A stretch of 64,000 bases of DNA from Trebouxia sp. TZW2008 (Eukaryota > Chlorophyta > Trebouxiophyceae > Trebouxiales > Trebouxiaceae): positions 248,001-312,000 of the forward strand of contig BDIU01000253.1 in NCBI GenBank assembly GCA_002118135.1. Direction: 5' to 3'. How positions within the stretch are numbered: position 1 is the stretch's first letter; the number at the start of each line of letters is the position of its first letter. Shown here piece after piece: positions 56,301 through 64,000 of the stretch. The notes below the pieces were generated by a model. That model did not search any database. It was given only the letters and a program-made list of their open reading frames with translations, and was not told where the DNA came from. Made by a program: the position numbers and the translations under genes.

Positions 56301-59300
56301 GCAGGCTGCAGTGACAATCGAGTATTGACAGTGCAACACAACAACGACAAGATGCGGACAAGGGGCTCTGAACAAAGGGCTCTTGAGTATCGTTGAATTC
56401 TGCCCTAATGCTGACGTAAACTTGACAGCCACTGCATGCCTTTCATACTTGTTACCCGCAGTTCAGGATGAAGCTCTGTGTTTCAGGTCAGCTTTCTCTT
56501 CATGACGAATAGAGCGTCTGCAAAAACGCTGTGATTTAGTTCGGCATGAGCTTGATTTCTTCTGTGCAAATGCAGTGCTGAGGCTGACCTTGCTGTTGGC
56601 CTTGTACATTTCAGCCTTGGTAGGCTGCACCGCCTTGATGTCTTCTTCATCATTGTCATCGTCACTGTCATCGCCAGTCACCTCATCCTGACCCAGGAAG
56701 AACTTCAAAGCTGCCACCATGATGCGGGAGTTGGAGTTGAACACAGCGCTTGCTGCAGCACGCAAACAATCAATCAGTCAGTCAACCACCTGATGACCAC
56801 CAGCTGGAGGACGCAGTAGCGGACGATGTCAAGCTATGTAGCCATGGTGCAGAAAAGCCTGTAATGACTGCAAAACAGAAGTTGTACTCCGGGATGTCAC
56901 ACACTAGTGAAAGGCAAAAGTAAGCTTGAGCAACAGACACAAAAGACAGTTCTTTTGGTTGCACATGACTAGGTCTGAACACAGCACATACTGCAGCCAC
57001 ACAGACACCATACAGACCAAGGAGTTGCATACAACCAGCATTGAACATTGCATACGACCAGCATTAGACATTGCATACAACCAGCATTGAGCATTGCATA
57101 CAGCCAGCGTTGAACACAGCACTTGCTGCAGCAGCGAACACACTGTAAACATCAATCAGTGACACATCACAAGGTGTGATGACAGCACTTGCTGCAGCAA
57201 CAGAACAGACTATACAGATTGATTCGTGGCACAGGATCAGTCTGTAGACAGGATTTGCTGCAACCACAGAGAGACTATACAGACAAAGGAGTTGCATGTG
57301 ACTGTAGTTGAACACGGCATTTGCTGCAGTACCAGACACACTATACAGACCAAGCAGCGTACATGATGGAACTTGCAATGCTGAAGAACAGTCCAAAAAC
57401 AGTCACAGCAGTTGCAAACACGCACTAGCCAGAGCTGCAATATGCACGAGCAGCGTAACATGTTGAGTGTTTGGATCAACGTGACTTTGAGCCGGTCTTT
57501 CAGTGCAGGTAAAGAAATGCACACCAGCCACAGCCGACCCAGCACTGACAAGGACTTCCAGTGTCATGGTTTGCAGTAGAAGATCACAGGTCCATGCTGG
57601 GTTTCACAATATGCTAAATAATAAAGTTGACCAGCTTTAGCCGCCCTAACTATCGTCCACACATCCCAATGACACAAGAACAGCGTCTGGTGCAATATAA
57701 GCAGCAACATGCAGGTGAGCTGGGTTGCACAAAAACAACATCTGGCGCAATAGGAGCAGCAACATGCAGGAAAGAAATGCAGGTGAACAGACTGCAGCTC
57801 ACCTATGACATTGACCGTGCGTGCATCTCGCCAGACATGACGCCTCCAAAGCTCAGTAAGGACAGCCAGCGACTTCTTGGCAGCTACGTCATTATCTGTG
57901 GCTAAGAGGCTGTACAGGAAGTTCTGAATGCTCCTGTTGAGCTGCTCATTTCGGTGCTTCTGGTTTGCTGTCTTGATGTCTGCAGCAACAGCAGGCAAAC
58001 AGTTGATGACAAGCCCAATGCACAGCCCGCAAGGGTTATTGTGACATGGATTGATGCTCATCCTGGTGCTTCTGATCTGACGAGCCTTGGCTTACATGTC
58101 TGATGCACAGCTTGCACAGGTTGGCTGCTGTCATGTGGGTGGCTGATGCAGAATTGCAGCATTTGCACAGCTGCAGATAGGCAAGGGACGTTGGACGATC
58201 ACAAGCTGGGGCACTTTACTGACACAAGTACTGCTAGTTGTTCATGCCCAGTTAAACACCTGTCAGTACCTACTGAGCTGTAAGGATGAGCAGCGTCAAT
58301 TGAGCCTCATGCAGCTTGAGCTTTGTGCATTGAAGAGTTGGTGCATGCAACCCTGATGATGCAGCTGTGCAAAGAGGTATGCTGAGATTGGCAAGCTGAC
58401 CTGCAACAATGTGCTTGAACAGCAGATCCCTGAGAGCCTTGTCTTGGCATCTGAACAGCCTGAAGAAGAGGGGCAGAACATCTGCTGACTTCAGATGACC
58501 CCGATTTCTCAGCAGAATCAAGCTTTTGACCAGGGTCTGCCGCAACGCAGAGTTCAGAACTGCGTAGTGGCTGTCCAACAAATCCATGATCTCCTGAGTA
58601 AAGCCAGCTGTCTGATCAGGGTAGCATGTGCAGACCTGAAGCAACAAGTTGCTACCTTGTCAGAACACGTTTGACAGTGTGCATAGCAAGTTGTGGATGT
58701 TTGCAGTGTTCTGAGCATGTCGCAGGAGTCAGACTGAAAGGGTAGCATGTGCAGATCTGCAGTGACAGGATGAAGCTACCTTGTCAGAGTAACATATCAA
58801 TGACAGGGTGCTTGGAGCAAGTGTGCTCAGTGTTTGCAACTTTTGGGTCGTGCTGCAATGAACTAGACAGAAGGGCATGACATGGCTCATATGGTCAAAG
58901 GCCATTATACACTAATGTCTGTTACGAACAGATGCATGATTAGGAAATGATATTCTGTATACAGAGTGCTTGCATGTGTCTGCATGCATGCACTGCCATG
59001 CTACTGCAAGCCTGCATGCACATCAACATGCAGCAGTAGGAGCCCTGCGTGCTGAGTGCTGCTAGAGTAAAGAGAGAATTTGTGCCTGAGCAATGAAAGT
59101 GACAAGTTCTGCAAACTCCTTTGAGTCCTTGCTTGGCTTGAGACTGAAAATGGCAAGACATGCTTTGTAGTGGCGCCATTGTAGCGCGAAGTCGTCTGCG
59201 TGGCCTTCGGGATCGCGCTTGATGCAGCCCTGCCAGTAGACAGCAAGTAAGTCAGTGAAGGCCGCTGAGAAAGCTTGGAAGGGTTTGCAGGTGCGGCAGT

Positions 59301-59344
59301 TCGGGCACCTGGAGGGCCAATAGGCTCGCGCCAGACTTCGCCAT
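50363..59344 (-). CDS. SDA1: SDA1 homolog, 60S ribosome biogenesis factor
   Basis: Fourteen exons join in phase: 59344-59309, 59229-59086, 58635-58401, 57979-57803, 56752-56589, 56160-56026, 55356-55153, 54307-54140, 53523-53356, 52897-52336, 52231-51940, 51674-51563, 51136-51031, 50574-50363; about 904 residues. It aligns with SDA1 throughout: IKRDPEGHADDF, KPSKDSKEFAELVTFIAQ, CTCYPDQTAGF, LVKSLILLRNRG, WRDARTVNVI, MVAALKFFLGQDE, GTKSSKKKKQAKLK, TFAEKLFTQLNV, CHDLVPPEWLQPVV, a ~185-residue Asp/Glu/Ser tract (about 480-665), RVLTAEDFERIKQL and a Lys/Arg-rich tail. SDA1 is nucleolar and needed for pre-60S maturation and export. The protein is longer than its relatives because of the acidic tract. 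The donor of exon 2 is GC instead of GT (59086/59085). Confidence 0.93.
53340..53705 (-). repeat. Second copy of SDA1 exon 9 acceptor and start
   Basis: Exon 9 starts at 53523 (DLTAYKKYKEKAVASAARS). A copy starting at 53698 codes GFPAYKKDKENAVASAARSL for about 25 codons, then diverges at the point where the working exon has LFREIAPYM. Spacing is 175 bp; no donor follows the copy. Confidence 0.88.
54140..54450 (-). repeat. Short second copy of SDA1 exon 8 acceptor
   Basis: The first ~35 bases of exon 8 (start 54307, ACHDLVPPE) recur at 54441, spaced 134 bp, and then diverge. Confidence 0.8.
54850..55356 (-). repeat. Three-copy donor-side array of SDA1 exon 7
   Basis: The working exon ends at 55153 (AALIM|GTAAGC). 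Its last 60-120 bases recur downstream with ends at about 55020 (GTAAGC kept) and 54856 (GTACGC), spaced 133 and 164 bp. The 54856 copy retains the MNEKYH/YLNLVQPRQRDVTH-like stretch; the 55020 copy is a composite of two shorter pieces. Neither has an acceptor. Confidence 0.82.
56990..57345 (-). repeat. Decayed acceptor copies and short-unit repeat upstream of SDA1 exon 5
   Basis: Sequence like the exon 5 start (CTGCAG then GCTGTGTTCAAC) recurs near 57110, 57190, 57250 and 57310 with a shared CTATACAGAC..A mark. Between 57030 and 57115 a unit of about 24 bp (ATTGCATACAACCAGCATTG) repeats three to four times. All lie in the intron before the working exon (56752). Confidence 0.7.
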
Positions 59345-59872
59345 CTGCTGTCAGAAGCGGTGTCGCAAGAAGGCTCAAGTCGCGTCACGGGACGCACGAA
59401 CGGCCGCCTGCTAGCACAGGCTATTACAACGATTGTTGTTGAGCAGCGCGAGTGTCAGCGTTTGTCGTTGCAACAGCACGTTAGCTGCTCGAGCATTGGC
59501 GCCGGCAATTTTGCACGCTTTCCGCTACGCCTCGTCGCTTTCCGCAAGCAGTTCTGCAAGCCTAGCTGCCTGTCTTGCGCGCTGGATTCGGAGCCATCCG
59601 TTCAAGGTTCAAAAGCATTGCACTGAGCTGCGATCACTGTGGTTCTTGACAACAGCGAGTCAAACGTAACATGCGTGGAGTCCAGTTACCGCAAATGTCG
59701 GTGTGCTGCGCAGCGTGTTTGGTTGATATCCATTCAGGCTGCCTGCACAACCCGGTAGCACCTGTGAACTTCGCCATGTCGTCGCCTTAGTCGGGCAGTC
59801 TCGCGAGTAGTCGCAGATTTGGCACGCCATACGTTTTGAGGCGACCGCATCATTCACAGTGGTGGCCAGGCC
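59345..59872. promoter_or_regulatory. Head-to-head gap of SDA1 and cysteinyl-tRNA synthetase
   Basis: A 528-bp interval between outward start codons of two translation-related housekeeping genes. It is clearly richer in CpG (CGCGCTGG, GGCGCCGGC) than the flanking introns, fitting a shared bidirectional promoter. Confidence 0.5.
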
Positions 59873-62800
59873 ATGCGCACGGTGGCTATGCCCGGCATCA
59901 CCGCGTGTTTGCTTCACCTGCAACCTGCCAGACCAACATGGAAATTGCAGCACCTGCACAAGGCTGCATCACAGGTGTTCGCCAGGCGTCTCAAGTTCTC
60001 ATAACTCCCTACAAATCTAGAGAGCTATTGTACATATGTTGCTCTGACTGCGTGCAGGCCAGTAATGCCTATGCTTGCCTCAGAACCAATGCTCGCCTTC
60101 AGCACAAGCGCACTTTGCACTCAAGGTATACAAAACCATCTCAGCCAATGGTTCTTCACTGTGAAAAGCAACCTGAGTACTGACAGGAATTGTAAATTTT
60201 GGCCATGCCCTTGAGCAGGCAGCAGCAGACAAGATCAGTAGCTGCAGCAGCATCTGAAGTTGTAAACAGCCAGCAGAAGACACAGAATAAAACTGCATTG
60301 CAGCTTCAGCTGTTCAACACACTAGGCAGGCAGAAACAGGCCTTCCACCCACGGCAAGGGCAAGGGCAGAATGTCAGTATGTATGTGTGTGGTGTCACAG
60401 TGTATGATTGGTAAGAACTGCAGCACTTGCTTGACAAGCTTGATGAGCGACCGCATGCCATGAATTTGAGTGCATGTCATGTTATGACAAAGCATATGAC
60501 AGTAAATGACTGTATTAAGCAATGCATGACCAGTGTGCTTTTCAATCTTCTGCAACAAATGACTGCAACTATGACTGACTACAAACATTTTGTCAGTAAC
60601 TGTAAGTCACTATAGATGGCTGTGGATGATTGTTCTGTTGCTGCGTGCAGGGCTCACATTGGGCATGCCCGGGTGTATGTGTCCTTTGACGTTCTGCTCA
60701 GATACTTGAAGCGTCTGGGGTACAATGTGCAGTACGTGCGCAACTTCACAGGTATGCAGGCAATCTGCCATGTTCTAATACAACAGACAACTAGAACGCA
60801 GGCCCGCACCAGCTTGCTTCACATGATGTGCATGCTGACCATTTCAATGCACCACTTGTATGTCCTTGCAGGCAGCTGTCTGTCATGCTATCATCCAGTC
60901 ATGAGCTTTTGTTGTCTTCTGCAAATTACTAAGTGTTTAAAGCAATGGCTGAGAAGAGGTGGAAGATTTTTGATGCTGCTTGTTCAGTGTCACAGTAAAT
61001 GAGTATTCAGCAGACAGTCTGCCACATGCTCTATGGTAGCCTGTCTGCCATCTAAGCAACTCATTGACCGGCTTGTAGCACAAGTTGGAAGGGTTTTCTC
61101 ACGTGCTCATGAGGCGCGTGAGCTAGTGAGCCTGATTGCCTGTTGTGGCTGCAGACATTGACGACAAGATCATTGCTCGCGCTCAGCAGTCTAATGAGGA
61201 TCCACTCAGCTTGAGTCGCAGGTACGTTTTGTAAAGCAAACTTGACCGTGCGTGTTGCATGTCTGGAACATGAGCAAGCCCTGCATGCAAGGCACATGCT
61301 TGCTGCTTGTACATTCACAGATGCTCACCAGCCAACACAGCAACGCAGTGCATCGCTGGGTGCTTACACTATTTAGACACATGCTTGTCCATCTGTGAGC
61401 GCCCAAAGCTGAATGTAGTGAAGTATAAAGCGTTACATGCAGGTCCATCCTAGTTCAGAATGCGTGCAGCTGTTTGGGTTCTGACACATGTACCTTTTCA
61501 TTGTATAAGTACAGTATCACAGGGATGTCTGCCTCCTGATTTAATAGCAACAGTCCATTTCACTGTCTCACAACTGGTTGATTATTCTATCATTTGCCAT
61601 GCAGGTTCATCGTAGAGTATCACAAGGATATGGAAGCCCTAGGGTGTCTGCCTCCTGCCATAGAGCCAAAAGCTACAGACCACGTCTCAGACATGGTGAT
61701 GACCATTGAGCAGATCATCTCCAATGGACATGGCTATGCTGTGGATGGAGATGTCTTTTTCGATGTTGCAAGCTTGCCAGGCTATGGCAGACTGTCTGGC
61801 CGTGCTCAGGTATTGCTTGTGCCAATGTGTTGTAGCCAGACTAAATGTGTCAACACAAGTACTAGGGTTGCGTGGCCTTAGGCCTTGCCAGGCCAAGCTG
61901 ACTTGATTCGTCACCTTGTTGAGATGATGTCCGACCATGCACAGCTGCAGCCCCCTTGGGTGTGCTTGCTGCTTGATTGCGGCCTTGTGCATGTGCTTGC
62001 TGTCTGTGTCACTCTTGCAAGGTATACTTACTCTGATCTGTTGCTCGCCATCAAGTATCGTGAAGGACACATGCTGTTTCTGTTTTTGCTTCAGGATGAC
62101 AACAGGGCAGGTGAGGACTTGCACTTGACGCCGGCAAGCGCAAGCCCTCAATCTTTGCACTACAGAAGTCAGCCAAGGCAAGGGGCCCAACCTGACAGAG
62201 CCCCTGGGGGCCAATAGTCATCACCATATAGTGACTAGTCTGGAATCTGCCTTACCTGACTCAAAGTGTCATGTCACAGGAGGACAACAGGGCAGGTGAA
62301 AGAGTCGCGCTGGATGCCCGCAAACGCAATCCCTCAGACTTTGCACTGTGGAAGTCAGCCAAGGCAGGGGAACCCACCTGGAATAGCCCTTGGGGTCCAG
62401 GGCGGCCTGGCTGGCACATTGAGTGCAGTGCCATGATACGCAACCTTATGGGCCCTGTTATAGACATACATGGTGGTGGATTTGACCTGGTATGCCACTA
62501 CTGCCTTGTGACACAGCTTCTTGAAAATGGTCAGTGCAGAGCCACCATACGTAGCCTTGTGGGCTCTGTCGCTGACAACTTTCCCCTGAGAATTTGACCT
62601 GATACAATCCGAGATTGATGTCCTGTGACAGAGCTCCTTGGGCACATGTAGCATTGAATGCAGCGTCATGATACGCGACACAACGGGGCCAGTCATTGAT
62701 ATACATGGCGTCAGCTTTGACCTGGTGTGCCATTGGAATTGTTTTATACAGCTTGATTGACAGCATATGACATCAGCATCGGGTTCAACCGATACGTCAA

Positions 62801-64000
62801 GTGCAGTGCAATGATACGCAGCCTCGTGGGCCCTGCCGTTGGCCTCCATGGCAGAGGCTTTGAACTGATATGACAGTGAAGTCTTTTAATACAGCTTGTC
62901 TGGCAGCTTGTTTGACACTCACACTACGCTTTGCACGGCCAAAGACATAGAAAGCTTTTGCTTCCATGACTACATGGTCACCCTGTCAATTCAAGGTCTG
63001 CAAGTGACCTGAAGTGCCAGAGATTGTGCTCGACTGCAAGGTCGCCTTTGCAGAATTTTTCGCACCATGGGAATGAGATTGCACAGAGCCAGGCACATGT
63101 CTGTGATGAGATTGCCAGCGGATGACCATTAACCGCCCAAACTTTATTTGATGCTGGCTGTGATTGTCACGGACTCACTGGAGTACGCCTTTGTCAGGCA
63201 ATGCTCAAATGCAAGGTGCTGTCTTGCGCAGATCTTCCCACATCATGAGAATGAGATTGCGCAGAGCCAGGCATGTGCTTGCGATAATGACCGCCAGCAG
63301 ATGGCCAACAACGGTACAGACTTTGTGCGCTTCTGGATGCATAATGGCTTTGTCAATGGTAAGCACTAGCTTTGTCAAGATCATTGTATGGATCAACTCA
63401 ACCTGCAACAGCATATCGTCTTTGATCTTGTGAATTGTGAGCAGCACTTTTGTGAATAGAGGGTACCCTGGGTCATTGACTTGCATCTTTGAAGGTGCTG
63501 CTGTTCTTTGGCACATGGCCTGTTGACAGCTGTGACATGTCAAGTTGCACGCCTTTGTTTTGCAACTCAAACAGCACATGACCGAAGTCGCCTACCATCA
63601 CTCATACTTTGGAGCATGGGCCTATACTGCACCAAATAGCTTTGGACAGATCTGTTTGCATGTTGCGGGGACAGGCAGCAATCAAGCATTGTGAAGCTGC
63701 CATAAGCAAGTTGCTGTGCTGGCCTTGCATAATGAGGCAGTTGCTTTACGGCTTCTGTATGCACCTAGCAGGGTCATGGAAACTCATTAGCAAGCATGTG
63801 TATGATGATGACGCTGATGACATGTGCCGCTGCAGTGGACAGTGAAAAGATGTTAAAGAGCCTGGCCAACTTCTTGACCGCCAGAGACCACTGGTGCTGT
63901 GCCTGCTTGATGCCGTGCACACTCAATGATCACGCACATCCTGAAGTGCAAATGTTGCTGTTGCAGTGGATAGTGAGAAGATGTCTAAGAGCTTGGGCAA
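59873..64000 (+). CDS. CARS: Cysteinyl-tRNA synthetase, N-terminal two thirds (continues past window)
   Basis: Partial. Exons in phase: 59873-59974, 60058-60125, 60219-60410, 60651-60751, 61155-61221, 61605-61809, 62280-62489, 63232-63358, 63967-64000 and on. About 368 residues are visible. The first ~90 residues are Arg/Gln/Ala-rich with few acids, like an organelle transit peptide. The class I core follows: [23 protein letters not shown] (zinc Cys), AHIGHARVY (HIGH motif), [78 protein letters not shown] (zinc Cys), [18 protein letters not shown] (zinc His/Glu), WMHNGFVN and [11 protein letters not shown] (KMSKS). It charges tRNA-Cys with cysteine. A plastid and/or mitochondrial form is likely from the N-terminus and its bacterial-type core. 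Confidence 0.94.
62090..62400 (+). repeat. Second copy of CysRS exon 7 acceptor and start
   Basis: CAG|GATGACAACAGGGCAGGTG at 62095 copies the working start CAG|GAGGACAACAGGGCAGGTG at 62280, spacing 185 bp, and matches for about 115 bases. Small deletions break the copy's frame. Confidence 0.88.
62420..62875 (+). repeat. Four-copy donor-side array of CysRS exon 7
   Basis: The end of exon 7 ([26 protein letters not shown] at 62489) recurs with ends near 62601, 62724 and 62867 (spacing 112, 123, 143). The 62724 copy keeps a GT donor; the other two have AT. Zinc-ligand Cys codons persist in one copy only. Confidence 0.85.
63030..63290 (+). repeat. Second copy of CysRS exon 8 start
   Basis: The block coding [13 protein letters not shown] (from 63232) has a copy near 63055-63115 in which CAT CAT GAG becomes CAC CAT GGG, so the zinc-ligand region is altered; spacing is about 170 bp. 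Confidence 0.8.
63825..64000 (+). repeat. Two copies of the KMSKS-coding exon start (CysRS)
   Basis: TGCAG|TGGACAGTGAAAAG at 63836 codes [13 protein letters not shown], and 131 bp later TGCAG|TGGATAGTGAGAAG at 63967 codes [11 protein letters not shown]. Both can follow exon 8 in phase. The catalytic Ser of KMSKS is Leu in the first copy, so the second is taken as the working exon. Confidence 0.88.

Noticed and set aside
1..64000. Transposon or retroelement insertions
   Set aside because: I see no transposase, reverse transcriptase, terminal inverted repeats or LTRs; repeats are local and gene-derived.
1..64000. Bacterial or organellar origin
   Set aside because: Dense GT-AG introns, IFT80, SDA1 and long intergenic promoters exclude it.
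1..64000. tRNA, rRNA or snRNA genes
   Set aside because: None was recognised by eye; a tRNA could be missed without a covariance-model search.

Overview
This is nuclear DNA from a photosynthetic eukaryote, most likely a green alga (Chlorophyta; a trebouxiophyte-like alga is my guess). Genes are split into many short exons with GT-AG introns, and most acceptors read TGCAG. The window mixes plant-type genes (BPG2-like plastid GTPase, plant-type ATP-PEPCK with the plant N-terminal extension, proton-pump-interactor-like protein) with ciliary genes (LRRC49-like, IFT80). That combination fits an alga that can build a cilium better than a flowering plant or an animal. Exon models were assembled by hand from splice sites, reading phase and remembered family alignments; phases agree across every joined exon of the seven complete large genes.

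Layout. 1-1768 (-): N-terminal part of a membrane-anchored cyclic-nucleotide-binding-domain protein, perhaps an NTE/patatin-type lipase. 2556-11331 (-): LRRC49-like tubulin polyglutamylase complex subunit. 11813-16690 (+): secreted GxGYxYP-family protein. 17531-26132 (-): proton-pump-interactor-like coiled-coil protein with a C-terminal membrane anchor. 26610-33106 (+): IFT80. 33428-38049 (-): BPG2-like circularly permuted GTPase. 38388-43302 (+): PEP carboxykinase. 44532-49701: three small hydrophilic proteins, two sharing an NQLNPNNP-type motif. 50363-59344 (-): SDA1. 59873-64000 (+, cut by the window end): cysteinyl-tRNA synthetase.

The large genes alternate strands, giving four head-to-head pairs with start-to-start gaps of about 340-530 bp (LRRC49/GxGYxYP, PPI/IFT80, BPG2/PEPCK, SDA1/CysRS), each a candidate bidirectional promoter. 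The genes serve unrelated pathways: cilium, ribosome biogenesis, plastid RNA, gluconeogenesis and translation. I see no operon-like logic.

The most unusual property is structural. Nearly every large gene carries one or more local tandem arrays in which a single exon-intron boundary is repeated two to six times, with units mostly of about 110-200 bp and several close to 166 bp. Copies that extend an acceptor lie upstream of the working exon and copies that extend a donor lie downstream of it. Most extra copies lack the other splice site or are out of frame, so the working protein can still be read through one copy. I count about twenty such arrays in eight genes.
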